Shown: positions 42,196 to 53,346 of the stretch, in pieces
Layout of the letters: each line of letters starts with the position of its first letter
How positions within the stretch are numbered: position 1 is the stretch's first letter
NCBI GenBank assembly: GCA_947359465.1
Contig: OX375882.1
Location: 48,365,509 to 48,429,508, forward strand
Length of the DNA: 64,000 nucleotides
From: Metellina segmentata
Taxonomy: Eukaryota; Arthropoda; Arachnida; Araneae; Tetragnathidae
Direction: 5' to 3'
The notes under the pieces: model-generated
Database searches by the model: none
Told to the model about the DNA's origin: nothing
The model's input: only the letters and a program-made list of their open reading frames with translations
Program-made: the position numbers and the translations under genes

Positions 42196-43637
42196 TTGAA
42201 TGCAGTTGAATCGCTCAAACTTCCTGTCTGCATCATTCATTTCACAATCCAACGTCAGATCTGAGTATTCACGAAAAAACTCCTGTTTGTGTCCTCAACA
42301 CAGCCTACTAATTTTTAAAATCTTTTTCTCTTTTATATTCTGTATCAATATTATATCAGTCGACACACGAGTAAAGCACACTAGGTCAAAGAACAGTTCT
42401 GAGAAAATGAAGGAGAGTAAATTCTACTCACTAAGCTTTATCCTCATGAAGAAATCTAATCTCCATGCAAAGAAAAAATGACTCAGTGGACTTCGCCAGT
42501 CTAAATATCATTCCATCCTGGTCTAGAAAAACTAAAAGAACTCATGCCTCAAATATGTTATCTTAGTGTTTCATTCTTAAGCCGATGATGTAATGCACGA
42601 ACATTTTTTGATACGATGTTATACTTCACGTGGTCTGACTTGAATTAAGTTTTATTTAAAATTAATTTAATACTTTGTTTCATTGGATCTTTACCATAAT
42701 TATGTAGATACGGCATGAATAAAAGAATCTATTCAGTTAGTTTTCGAGGTGAATAATATTGTATTAACGAATCCTGTGTTTAAAATCAAGTGCGTAGATA
42801 TTGTTAGAATATGTGCTAGCTGAATAACTTGACATTGTTCGGATTGAAATGGTTAAATGTTGATTGAAAAGTGAATTAGAATAATCACTTTTCTTACACA
42901 GAAAAATGCAATCATTTACGTTGTACGCGGAAAATACTTTTTAACTTCAATGAAAAACGAAAGACGTGCAAAGTCGGATTTCGACTTCCTGATCTGAAAT
43001 AGAGCAATTCGAAAAAAAAAACATTAGAAAAATATTGATAAAGGCGATAGTTATTTATCAAATTTAATAATGCTCAAATATGACCGCGACATTTCCCTGC
43101 GTTAACTCAAATACACAAAACCATTCCTGTAGAACGTGTTTCCTTGTCAATATTCATTTATTGCAAGAAAAAACACTTCGTATTGTAAAATTGAGGCTTC
43201 GAAGGGCATTATTGGGACAACCTGTGTGCCAGTTGTTATGGTTGTAAATGCTATAGATTGGTCAGAAAAAGGACAGGAAAGTAATAACCTATATTTTCCG
43301 CTGTGTTCTAAAGTATTACCAAATTTGGTGGGGGATTAGTCAAACGTTGCAGATTTTGAATAGAAAATATATACACACACTTTTGCACACAAACATCCTT
43401 TTTTTAAACGGATAGATTGCGTTAATTTTCATATTTACGAATACGATGTGTTTTATTAATATAATTTTACAAGTAAAAAAATGTTCAGACATCACTTTAA
43501 AGTTCTGTCTTGATTTGAAAGTTTTTATATTCATTTTCTAGTCCGTCATAAATGAATTATTTAACAGGGAAGTTTTTGTAAAAAGTGTAAGTGAAATTAT
43601 TAGAATGCTAATTTCTTATGTTTATTCTCTCTACCAG
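42196..43637. other. Probable intron or intergenic sequence
   Basis: AT-rich, with unsupported frames of 64-93 residues. The last 35 bp form the acceptor of the candidate exon: branch-point-like TGCTAAT, then TTATGTTTATTCTCTCTACC and AG. Confidence 0.45.
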
Positions 43638-43793
43638 GTAAAGTTCCACCTGAAAAAGATCACCTGTTGTTTCATTGGCATTTCCACACTGCAAGCAGTT
43701 CGTCAACAGCCTATACCAGCGCTCCTCTTGGACGATCTCATATTCTATCAACTCCAGAAACCTTGTCAGTGACCGTCGTAGTCAGTAACGATG
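43638..43793 (+). CDS. Candidate internal coding exon, phase 1-1, 52 codons
   Basis: Acceptor TTTATTCTCTCTACCAG with a branch-point-like TGCTAAT about 25 nt upstream, then 156 nt, then donor ATG-GTAAGT. One frame is open throughout with phase 1 at both ends, so the exon could be skipped in frame. It reads KVPPEKDHLLFHWHFHTASS, a Ser/Thr-rich middle with STAYTSAPLGRSHIL, and STPETLSVTVVVSNDG. I do not recognise a domain. The pattern V-P-x-E-x-x-H-x-L-F before a Ser-rich stretch reminds me of the region near the membrane in teneurin intracellular domains, a family with very large introns, but this is a lead from memory only. Alternatives are another large gene or a chance open frame. Confidence 0.45.
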
Positions 43794-44254
43794 GTAAGTT
43801 TCTAGTAATCTTATTTCCAAGCCAATTTTGCTGAGTCCATAATTATATAAAAATGAAGATAATCAATCTACGGTGCTATTTATTTATAAGAAATTCGGAA
43901 TGTAATCAAAAACTCGAAACTATGCTGAGACTGCAAAAATTACACAGCTTGTCTCTGATAAACCAAAAAAAATATACTAGAATTTCTGAGGCAATCCAAG
44001 TTAAAAATTCCTCATTAGATAGCTTCAAAAAAATTTAAAACTATTTGTACTGTGACAAACAAACCTCGTTTAGAATCACCATCCGTCTCAGGCTCCTTTA
44101 TGACATTCATTGAGAATGTCGTGCTTGTTTATATGGCTAGTGTCCTCAAAGCGATAGAATACTATCATATGAACATGTCTCTTATTAAATGCACTTTTTC
44201 AGCGATATTAAATGTGCTTCAACAAAAACTGCAACAGAAATAAATAATTAATGG
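43794..44254. other. Sequence downstream of the candidate exon
   Basis: AT-rich, no repeats, unsupported frames of about 60 residues. Confidence 0.4.
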
Positions 44255-44690
44255 GCGAAAAGGTCTTTAACCACTTGATCAGATTTTAAGGCCATCTTAT
44301 ATAGATCATCTCTACTATTAACATGGAACTTTATAATGAGTTTTCAAGTCAGTCTAATCATTTCTAAAAGGCATGTTTTATTAGTTCAAGGTATCTGACC
44401 ATGTGAAGAAATTATTTAATGACGTCTCTTCATTAAAGTACTGTACTTATAATTTATCAAAAGTGTAACAAATAAATTGATTGTTAAAATACATGTTCAG
44501 AGTTTTAAGGCAGATAATCTCACATTATTTCGATGACTACGTCTTTCATGGTGCGTCTTCACATAAGCCTAAGCATTCCTAAAAATGTTTTATTAATCCG
44601 AGGGATCTGTAACAACGAGGAAAAAAATAATGAACGACGTCTCTTTCATTAAAGTATTTTACTTAGAATTCAACTAACGAGTCTCAGCTT
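44255..44690. repeat. Diverged tandem dimer, period about 210-225 bp
   Basis: Blocks ATCAGATTTTAAGGCC, TCTAATCATTTCTAAAAGGC, ATGTTTTATTAGTTCAAGG, TATCTGACC and GACGTCTCTTCATTAAAGTA recur as CAGAGTTTTAAGGCAG, CCTAAGCATTCCTAAAAATG, TTTTATTAATCCGAGGG, ATCTGTAAC and GACGTCTCTTTCATTAAAGT in the same order. Confidence 0.72.
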
Positions 44691-45731
44691 GTCAGGGCCC
44701 TTCGTTTCAGAGAATCGAAACTAAAACCCTCAGCCGACAGCCAAGTCATTCATTACTTGTCATTATTAATTAATTAAATAGAAATCGGGTGTTGTGAGGA
44801 CTTTCCGCGGTTTCAAACACCCTTCCCCCGGATTCTTTTGTGCCACTTTGATCCTATTAATCTCGGGGCGTCCGGGGGAATTTATTTAAGAATCGTGCAA
44901 CCTACGCTGCGACATAAAAAGTTCTGTCTAATGCGCCGTTAATTATTTACTATAAATTATTCATTGGCTCTCTCCGCGATCCTTTTTTGCGCCTGCGTAA
45001 TTGCGCGTTATTTGTCAGTCATTCTACCCTTTTCCTTAATTGGGAAGGTAATAGAAACGGCAGTCATCGAGAGAGGAGTGAAAAAATCTCGCATAATCGG
45101 TGGTAATTAACTTCTTTTTCATTGTAATCGCTGCCTTTCGCGGTTGACTTTTTTTTTTCTGCGTGCAAGGTTTCGGTCCTGGTGGGTAATTATGAGCTCC
45201 TGCGCCCCACCGCTATGATTGATGATGGAATGGGATACTTGGATGCACTTTGTAAGGTAGGTATCGCACATGAGCACTAGTATGCGGAGATTCTTCTGGG
45301 GATTTTTTCGAACGTGTCTTTTGTTCTTGACAAATTTCCTGCTTCTAAGAACAATCGTAAGTAAAGAAAAAGGCTGCGTCAGCACTGCAAGAGAAGAAAA
45401 TCATTGAATTCTGTTCGAGTGGTACTGAATTTCAGGAAAACGCAGTGGTCCGAAATTAGGTTTACATATACACTAAGAGATGCTTTGTTAAGGTTGACTA
45501 TAAAATTCCAGTTTTTTTATAATAGGTCCTTGGTCCATGCTTAAAATCCTTTCAGTATGAAAAAATCAGATTAAGTTGATTATTTCGGACCCAGTTCGAA
45601 TATAATTAGCTAATTAGTATTTTCTTAACAGTGATATCTCAAATTCTAACTGGCTCAGATAGAAAATTTCTGTCGGAAGTTATTCCTATAATATTATTTT
45701 TTATGTTCTTACTTTTAATCAAAACTCTAGA
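44691..45731. other. Unique sequence, candidate conserved non-coding island
   Basis: 44.70-45.12 kb is unique, GC-balanced, and carries dense homeodomain-type cores (TCATTACTTGTCATTATTAA, TTAATTATTTACTATAAATT) next to CGCG and CCGG stretches, unlike the surrounding AT-rich DNA. 45.4-45.73 kb is ordinary AT-rich sequence. Confidence 0.4.
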
Positions 45732-45840
45732 GCAGCGGTTCTCAAATTTTTTGAAGTCGTTGCACACTTGAAGTCCTACAAAAATTGTAAGCGCGGCACA
45801 CAAAATGCTAAGTAATATGATGTAAGAAGCAAAAAAATAT
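45732..45840 (+). mobile_element. hAT-type transposon end
   Basis: CAGCGGTTCTCAAATTTTTT begins at 45732 and is followed by GTCGTTGCACACTT and GCGGCACACAAAATG. CAG(C/T)GGTTCTCAAA is a common hAT terminus. The other end was not found, so this is one end only. Confidence 0.6.
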
Positions 45841-45944
45841 AGAAATAACTGAAAAATTATCAATACCTTTATTTATCATTTAATTTCTGCTGCTGCGAAT
45901 CATGAGCCTGACACTCGTTCAATCTGACAGTCTATTTGGAGATA

Positions 45945-46085
45945 GAAGTACCTGCTCAGATAGTGACCTCGTCATCTGACAGTGGTCCGAAATTACGAGG
46001 TGCGTCTTCGTGTTATTCCGGACCGTCATTAATAGCGCGTTGTGTTTCCACAGTGTGACGTTAGTTCAATTACCTTCTCGCCTAT
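45945..46085 (+). mobile_element. SINE family A, 3' half
   Basis: GCTCAGATAGTGACCTCGTC, ATCTGACAGTGGTCCGAAAT, TACGAGGTGCGTCTTCG, TCCGGACCGTCATTAATAGC and TGTGTTTCCACAGTGTGACG with GTTAGTTCAATTACC match the family body and tail. Confidence 0.7.
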
Positions 46086-47261
46086 CTAAGGATTTTAGTG
46101 ACTTTCCAAACAGCGCGATCATAGACCTAAAGCGGTTGCATGATAGAAACAAAGAAAATGCAAATTATCATTTCTCGACACTCGTTTCCCAGTATTGAAA
46201 CATATACTGTAGCGACGGATACGATGTGTTGTGAACTCGATCTTGCGCCCACCTATGCTTCCGATATCGCTTGCTTACTGCTTCATAAAACGAAAGCACC
46301 CTCCAGAAAATCACTTTTCCTCCCCCTGAAGAGAAGGGGCTAAGAGTTACAAGCCCCGCCCAGGGTAGTTGTAAATAATCGCCTTAAAGTTCAGCGTTAC
46401 AATAGATAAAGCGTCCTTTTTATTTTCCGTTCCGAGCATTATAAGTGACACTGCCTTATCTCTTATTCCATGCCTTATCCCCCTCTTCTCGGGGCCCTGA
46501 ATGACGATGCCGATATTTATATGGTAATGTTGTCAGCTGGTAGTTTATGCAAAACACCCGCTGCTGGAAGAGACAGCGAGTCGCAATTTTCTCTCTTTTC
46601 TACAGGGGAAGAGGCCTCTTTTCAAACTTTTTCTTTATGCGCTGTTTTTCTTTTTATATCCTTTCATCAACACTTTGCTGGATTTTGGCTCGGCGCTATG
46701 AAATTCAGATCTGAGATTCCCTCTCCAGTAGCTATACGCTTTGATAATAACGGATCCCCATCGGCTTGGCCTTCTACGCCGTCGACGGCGTTGCCAAGTT
46801 TGGAAGAGAAATTCGTTGCGTGGAATCGCGTATTCCTTTAAGGCTTCGTTAGTGCGCGGAGAGAAATTTATTTATTAGGAATTGAGAAGGACGAAGGTAT
46901 CGTTGTTTCCGTTTGATTTTCCGCGTGTAATCTCATTTCGGTGTTTTCCTGGTTGGGAGAACCCCTCTTGCAAGTTAAAGAAATGAATATTTACAGCTAT
47001 CTGGCTTTTGACAGTATTTCTTGTGAAAGTTGATTCATTAAACATTCATAATAAGTTTTTGTTTCTGGAAGACATCTTTGGCGATGTCGGTTCCGCTTTA
47101 ACCGTATTCACCAGCCATAGAGAAATTGATTTATTTGCCTTCAAAACATAAAATTGTTACTCCGAATGTGTCTATCAATTAATCATGAAGCCTGAAAGGG
47201 AATACAGAGGTTGTGCAAGTATAGTTTGAATTAATAAACATAGTGCTCATTTAGTTACCTG
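46086..47261. other. Unique sequence, GC-richer in part
   Basis: 46.20-46.95 kb is unique and relatively GC-rich. A 123-residue plus frame at 46470-46841 has no recognised domain, signal or splice context. I take it as composition, perhaps a conserved regulatory region. Confidence 0.4.
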
Positions 47262-47400
47262 TGAATGCCACCGGTGGGTTAGTGGGTATATCCTCTACTT
47301 TGGTGTTGTAGACGGTGCAGATCCGATTCCTCTCTAGGTGCATTTCTCTTTTCTGTGTCAGTAAAACTTTCCATGTTCGTGTGCTTGAAATTTATATGTG
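47262..47400 (+). mobile_element. SINE family B, 5' part
   Basis: GCCACCGGTGGGTTAGTGGG (A box region), GGTGCAGATCCGATTCC (B box region), GTGCATTTCTCTTTTCTGTG, TCAGTAAAACTTTCCATGTT and CGTGTGCTTG match family B. The tail is absent. Confidence 0.6.
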
Positions 47401-47616
47401 TGCATTTCCACTTGAAGTAAGAGGACAAAATATACCAATTTAATTCACATAGATGAATATAGCTCATACCTAAAAGAAAAAATCATTAGGTAAGTTTCCA
47501 AGTTGAATATTTTGTGTTGCTTCAGTGCTGCCTAAATTTAACTAATTAACCACTTTAGATTTTAGATTTCATCGCCAATAACATCTCAGTAACTTCTTTT
47601 TAAGTCTACAAAATTT

Positions 47617-47952
47617 AAGCCGACCAACTGGTATAGTTGTTAAGGTGTTAGCCTCTGGATAGGAAGGTTCCTGGTTCGAATCAGGGTCCGTGTATGGATG
47701 TTTGTAAGCGTAAGATGTAGAGGCGGCTGGTGCACCTTAAATCTGTCGTGGCCGAAAGTCCTCAGTAGTGTTGTTGGTGTAGAAGTTTGGAGGGTATGGT
47801 GCCAGCTCAGGTGTTGCTTCGTCATCTGACTGTGGTTCAAAATTACGAGGCGTTGTCCTCGGATCTTTCCCTTAAAGGTTTGATTTCGGACCGTCGTCAA
47901 TAGCCCGTTGAGTTGCTCTAGTACGACGTTAATTAATAATTACCAATAACCA
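47617..47952 (+). mobile_element. Full-length SINE, family A, with 9-bp target duplication
   Basis: Head CTGGTATAGTTGTTAAGGTG and B box CCTGGTTCGAATCAGGG; complete body through CAGCTCAGGTGTTGCTTCG, AGGCGTTGTCCTCGGATCTT, GGACCGTCGTCAATAGCCCG and TAGTACGACGTTAATTAATA. ACAAAATTT lies at 47608-47616 and 47953-47961. At about 336 bp it defines the full family length. Confidence 0.92.
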
Positions 47953-47961
47953 ACAAAATTT

Positions 47962-48390
47962 GATTGTTGAAAAAAAAAACAGTAAAAACATTTTTGTTTT
48001 AATTTTGCGCAAAATTGGATTTTAACTCTTTAAGTGGTTGCGAGAAGATATCTCGTTTATCAAGATGCAATCAATTTTGCTTTTAATGAGAAATATAGTA
48101 GAAACAAAACTCAAGAGGAACTAAGATTCAGGTATGAAAAGGAAATTGTCCTTTGCCAAAAACTATTGATAGTTTGAAGAAGTTTCGGCATGATAATCTG
48201 ACTATTACAGGGCATTTCCGTGTTAAAATAAGCCACCAGGAGGGCTAAAGTCTATTTAATGTTTTGCATCAATTGGATTTAGCATTTCCACCATTTTCCA
48301 TCAGTCCCCACATTTTATTCTTTTCACCATTTTGTGTGTGATGCGTTTTAAAGACGGCATATTTTAATTTATTCTGTTCTCATAAGTTAG
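47962..48390. other. Unique sequence with one trace of the palindrome element
   Basis: GGTTGCGAGAAGATATCTCG near 48035-48054 resembles the core of the dispersed palindrome element. Otherwise no features. Confidence 0.4.
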
Positions 48391-48402
48391 ATGAGAATAA
48401 TT

Positions 48403-48711
48403 GGTAATTCTTAATATTAATGCAACACAACGGCCTGGGGAAAGGGAAAGATCCGAACCCTATGGGAAAGATTCAAGGACAACATCTCGTAATTTTGAAC
48501 CACATCAGATAAGGAGTCAACATCTGAGCTGGCACCCCGCTCTCCAAACTTCCACACCAACCCAACTTGAGGACTTTCAGCCACGACATATTTATGGTGC
48601 ACCAGCCGCCACAACACCATATGCTTCCAAACATCCATTCACTGACCCGGATTCGAATCAGGAACCTTCTGATCTAGAGTCTAACACCTTAACCACCAGA
48701 CCGGTTGGTAC
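48403..48711 (-). mobile_element. SINE family A, minus strand, with 12-bp target duplication
   Basis: Read on the minus strand: GGTCTGGTGGTTAAGGTGTT, then GTTCCTGATTCGAATCCGGG, a full body and GTGTTGCATTAATATTAAG as the tail. The 12-mer ATGAGAATAATT occurs at 48391-48402 and 48712-48723. Confidence 0.9.
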
Positions 48712-48723
48712 ATGAGAATAATT

Positions 48724-49757
48724 TTTCACTTTTATTTCATATCGTGTAATCAACCGTTTTAATCAACTTTATACTGTTACCCTAGATTTCTATTTGGTCT
48801 TGTTTTTGGCGTAGTTTTGCCTTTTTTTGGATCTTACGCCAAAAAAATGCAAACTACTACTCCTCAAAATCAAATGAACGAACCGATCTGGATACCTCAC
48901 TGTCATCATACAAGGGAGTTTCAATGTTTCTATATACGAACTCCAACTATTTCTTTTTTTGATCCAGAACTCGGGTCCTGACATTTTGAAACGTACTTCC
49001 TTATTCAAACTTCGCTATAACTTCAGGAATCTCAAGCCCTTCCTTCACACATCCCACCCAACCTCTGAGTGCTTTCGGGCTCCAGAAAGTTTCCCCCGCC
49101 AGTTAAACAAGCTCGGAATTTGAGCCTCTTAAATCATCTCTTCCGCCATCGTCTTCCAGTGTTCTCGCACGAAAAGGGAAAATGCAAAATAAAAAGAAGG
49201 CCGAAAAGGAGAGAGAAAAGTTTTCACCTCGAAGGTGCTAGACCGTGATATCATTTGCACATGAAAGGGGTCCTTCCCACGTTTTTATAGGATGCGTGCA
49301 GCTTTATTATCACACCCGTACTAAAGAAACGGAGTCCGGCTTCACTCTCTTTCGCCTAATGCCCTCGCCGCTAGATGTCGCTCCCGGTGATAAAGGACTG
49401 AGAGATGGAATGAGATGAAACTCAGAGAAGGGTCAGGACTGCTTTGGGACAAAAATGACGCAAGTCAAACTTTGATAGAAATTGTGACTTGTTTATTAAT
49501 ACCCAAAGACCTCAAACATGCAGAGCAATACAACATTCGAAGCATAAAATTTAACACTCCTGGAAATTACTGGTTTTAAAACAAAACAAAAATGCGAGTA
49601 GTTAACTCACAGAGTTTTAAAAACAATTTAGTTGGGCTCAGAAGTATTACATTCATAATTAACAAAGGGATAATTATCTAGTAAATACTCATAGATTAAG
49701 ATTAATTAATGGAAAAATTGACAAATGATTCTGATGTTTCAATAAGTTCTATTTAGC
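48724..49757. other. Unique sequence, no supported gene
   Basis: 49.02-49.45 kb is GC-balanced and unique, including CGCCGCTAGATGTCGCTCCC. It may be regulatory. No coding potential was recognised. Confidence 0.4.
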
Positions 49758-50098
49758 AGAGCGCCGACCTGTTTGTTTGGTGGTTAAGGTGTTAGCCTCT
49801 AGATTGGAAAGTTCTTGGTTCGTATCGGGGTTAGTGCATGGATGTTTATAAGCGAATGGTGTAGAGGCGGCTGGTGCACTTTAAATCTGTCGTGGCCGAG
49901 AGTCCTCACGTTGGCTTGGTGTGGAAGTTTGGAGAGTAGCGTGCCTGCTCAGGTGTTGCCTCGGCATCTGACTATGGTTCAAAATTACGTCGTGTTGTCA
50001 CCGGATCTTTCCTTTGGGGGTTTGGTCCCGGACCGTCGTCAATAGCCCGTTGTATTTCTCTATACGACGTTAATTAAATATTACAAAATTACAATTAT
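49758..50098 (+). mobile_element. Full-length SINE, family A, with 8-bp target duplication
   Basis: Head GTTTGGTGGTTAAGGTGTTA, B box region CTTGGTTCGTATCGGGG (one change from consensus), the complete body and tail ATACGACGTTAATTAAATAT. TATTTAGC lies at 49750-49757 and 50099-50106. Confidence 0.9.
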
Positions 50099-50106
50099 TA
50101 TTTAGC

Positions 50107-51039
50107 TCATCGGATAAATGAAGAAGTTAATGAAAACTGTTTTTTATATTTCAAGTGGGAGAAGAGGATTTTCATTATAAGCAAACAACCGGAAAAGTCG
50201 AAAATTCGATTTCCAGTAATCCAATGCTGTCACTCTATAGGTAAACGGAATTACCTTAAAATAAACCCACGTAATGCTACTTCCGGAATAGGTAGAGGAA
50301 ACACGCGCGTTCTATCTCAAAATCAATAGCACCGTCTATTATAGTAGCTTTACATAAAAATCTCCTCATTTCAATGTTTATTAAATTTGCTTTAAATTGT
50401 GTGTAACTGTGAATCTAATGTATTCGTATGAAATAGCTGAATTGATTATTAGTTCATTGGTCATTATTAATTAGACTTAACACCAAAACGGCCATTAACA
50501 ACATTTTTAGTTAACCGGGGCGGTATGTATCATTCTAGCACCCCCCCCCCCCCCATCTGTGTAACTAAACTTTCAGTTTCCCTCTTCGTTTGCTTTTCTC
50601 ATAGTCTAATTAGTAAAATTCTGAATTTTTTAAAGTGATGTTTGTGCATATGAACGCGTACGAGCACTTATGCAAAATCTGTATATTTGTCCATAATTTG
50701 ATTTCTATTTTGTCATAAAATTACACGGTGAATGAGAAGTATGTTTGTCAGCCATTCATATCTTATTCACATGGAAACAAAACAATTACGAACAAGAGAA
50801 TTATACTTCTTAATTAAATTCTGCGAAAATATTACATAATTTAGGCTTCATAAATGTATGTGTTACCTCTATTACGGAATATTAAAAATAAATAATGAAA
50901 TAAAATATATTTTCGTATCCTCGAATTGATTATTTTCTTTAGGTATATGTAGTCATTGTATATGTAGGCATGTCTCTCACTTAATCTAAGTTGTAACACA
51001 TAATATCTGTTTGCCTGAGGCATTAAAAATTCGTGAACG
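50107..51039. other. AT-rich sequence with a poly-C run
   Basis: A run of 14 C lies at 50541-50554. No gene or repeat family was recognised. Confidence 0.5.
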
Positions 51040-51425
51040 TTAAGCTTTGAACACCTTATTTTATCTGAAAATTCTAGGCCAACGCAACTATTTTCACCCA
51101 TCGTTCCCTTCGAACCACATGAGTCAAATGTGAAGTGTATTTACTCAAGAAGAGAAAGAGAACAGTTTACAAGTATAAGAAGCGGACAAAGTCCAAAAAA
51201 CTATCTTGAAAGTTGAGCTTTGAGTCGTGAATTTTGAACATCTTATTCTATCTGAAAATTCTAGGCCGCCAACGCAATTATTTTCACCTGTCGTTCCCTT
51301 AGAACCACAGGAGTCAAATTTGATAAGAAATTCCACGAGAAGAGAAAGAGAGACCAATTTACAAGTATGTGAAGCGGACAAATTCCAAAAAACTATTCCA
51401 CTCCACGAAATTGAAATAGCAACAG
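51040..51425. repeat. Tandem duplication of about 186 bp
   Basis: GCTTTGAACACCTTATTTTA, TCTGAAAATTCTAGGCC, ATTTTCACCCATCGTTCCCT, AGAAGAGAAAGAGA, TTTACAAGTATAAGAAGCGG and TCCAAAAAACTAT occur twice in the same order (second copy from about 51232). Open frames of 76-86 residues on both strands lie inside and are unsupported. Confidence 0.85.
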
Positions 51426-51484
51426 GGCTCGACTCGGTATGTTTGAAGCCACAATAACGAAGACGAAACCGGGTAGGAAGGTAG

Positions 51485-51740
51485 TTGAATTAACGTGGTA
51501 CTCAAGCAACACAATGGGTTGTGGTTCTGGTCCGTAATCAATTCCGAAGGGAAAGATCCAAGTCATCCAACATCCAGCCCAAGATCAAAGATCCTCGTAA
51601 TCTTGAATCACAGTCAGATGACAACGTTAACATCTGAGCTAGCTAGCCACAATCCCCAAATGCCAATCCATCTGAGGACAATATTGAAATCACAACCGAT
51701 TTATCGTGCACGAGCCCCACGAACACGACGGTTTTTGGTT
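51485..51740 (-). mobile_element. Old SINE family A copy, minus strand
   Basis: GAATTAACGTGGTACTCAAG, CAACACAATGGGTTGTGG, GGGAAAGATCC, CTCGTAATCTTGAATCACAG, TCAGATGACAACGTTAACAT and CTGAGCTAGCTAGCC are the reverse complement of the family tail and body. The head is lost. Confidence 0.65.
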
Positions 51741-53157
51741 AGGTCGATTTTCGAATTCGCAATCGTTGCTAATACGAAAGATAGGACTGCAGTAAAATAT
51801 AGAAAACTTATTCGTCATGTCAATGTAAGATTGCGGATTAAAATACATTGATGTTGTCGTATCAGTGTATTTTAATTAGGCAGAACTAATTTTCTACGCC
51901 CTCCTTGATTCAGATGCCAACTCAATTAACATCAGAATCACACATTGAATCAATTTTAAATAACCAACAAACTAGAACTCACTTGTTGCTTGGGAAAGGT
52001 CAGTTAAACAAGTCAGGATTTAAGAAATTATTGTTTGGTTCACTCGCAAATATGTAATGGGGCTTGCATGTGGAATCACAAAGGGTTAAATGCATATTCG
52101 ATCGAGTTTCTTTTGGCTTTTCACAACGCGTTTTTTTTTTTTTGGCTTTTTTGATCGTTCGTCCCGAAAGAAAACGAACAATTCAATCCAAGCGCCATTG
52201 GAAGAAAAACGGCTTAAGCAAATAAACGGCTCGCAGGCGTTAAGCAAAGTTAAGTCACGGAGCGAAACGGCTGGAAAATCCGCTTAGGACCTCAGCAAAA
52301 GCCCGTTAACGTACCGAAACTTGTGTTAATTACAGCGATTTAATTTAAATAGGCACGCACCACCCTCGGCCCGTGTCTTTTAAAAGCGGCACCCCTTAAA
52401 CAAAGGGGAATTAACTCCAGAAATGTCCTCGGTTCGTCTGCGACGACGCGGCCAACTCGCTCGCACCAAAGCCTCCCTGGAGAAGCATGCACCATTTCAC
52501 TTTCAACTCCTCAAGAATTCCGGACTCCGGGAAAGAGGGGGGGGGAGTGGGGCGTGCGGGATTACGGTGTGAAAACATATTTCTTAAGATCAGCCCATTA
52601 AATTCCCCTCCTTTCTCCGAATCCGACTGAGTTTTTTCCCTTTTTGTAACCGTCGGTGGGGATTTTTTTTTAAAGAAAAAGGGGGGACCTGACTACTCCC
52701 GAATGCCATTAAAGAAGCATATGCATGCTGTTTTCTTCTGTTGAACTGTGATCCAATGTGTATTTGCCCTGCATAAAAGCTGCTTTGGGGCACGTTTGTG
52801 AGATGTGATGGTGGGTTTCAGGGCGGCGAGTGAGCTTTGTTTAAAAAAGTGCCTTGTGTAGACGTCTTTCGTTTTTGCGTGTTGGAACTTGTCTCGCCTG
52901 TTGTTACCCCTTCCAGTCATTCATTAATGTCCTCGCACATTGTAGAAAGGGTAATGCTCTAAATTTAGGGACGACGTGTGCGTCTCCTGAAGTCGCTAGC
53001 TTTTAAGAGCTATCTGGCTTCCGTGGAAACGAAGTGGTGGCACCCATTTTTGCTTTTTTTGGTGCCATTTGATTTTGACTTTCGTTTTTTTAAAGAATGT
53101 TTTACTTATATATGTTAAAAACACACACGATTAGTTTCCGATTAAAAACAGTTATCT
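51741..53157. other. Unique sequence, GC-richer island at 52.2-53.05 kb
   Basis: 52.16-52.56 kb is GC-rich and unique (AAGCGCCATTGGAAGAAAAA, CTGCGACGACGCGGCCAACT) and carries a G8-type run at about 52539. The minus-strand frames at 52.6-52.9 kb are unsupported. Possible regulatory DNA bordering the satellite. Confidence 0.4.
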
Positions 53158-53167
53158 ATTAGTGGTT

Positions 53168-53346
53168 GTCTCGACAAAGTATCTCGTCTCGTTAGAAAAG
53201 CTGACCAGATCTTGATAGACGAGATATCTCGTCATAAGAATTAAAGTGACCAGATCGTAATCTCATCAACAAACAAATAACCAATATCTTGGTGATGCGA
53301 TAGATCAACATTAACTAAATTAGTCAGATCTTGATGACAAAATGTA
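53168..53346. repeat. Degenerate short units at the left edge of the satellite
   Basis: The palindrome element (AAGTATCTCGTCTCGTTAGA, CTGACCAGATCTTGATAGAC, GAGATATCTCGTC) is followed by weaker repeats of its middle: AAAGTGACCAGATCGTAATC, then AACATTAACTAAATTAGTCA with GATCTTGATGAC. Spacing is about 50-75 bp. The first satellite monomer follows directly with CATTAACAGAATTGGTCAG. Confidence 0.75.

Noticed and set aside
46470..46841. 123-residue plus-strand open frame
   Set aside because: Composition-driven frame in a GC-richer island; no family recognised.
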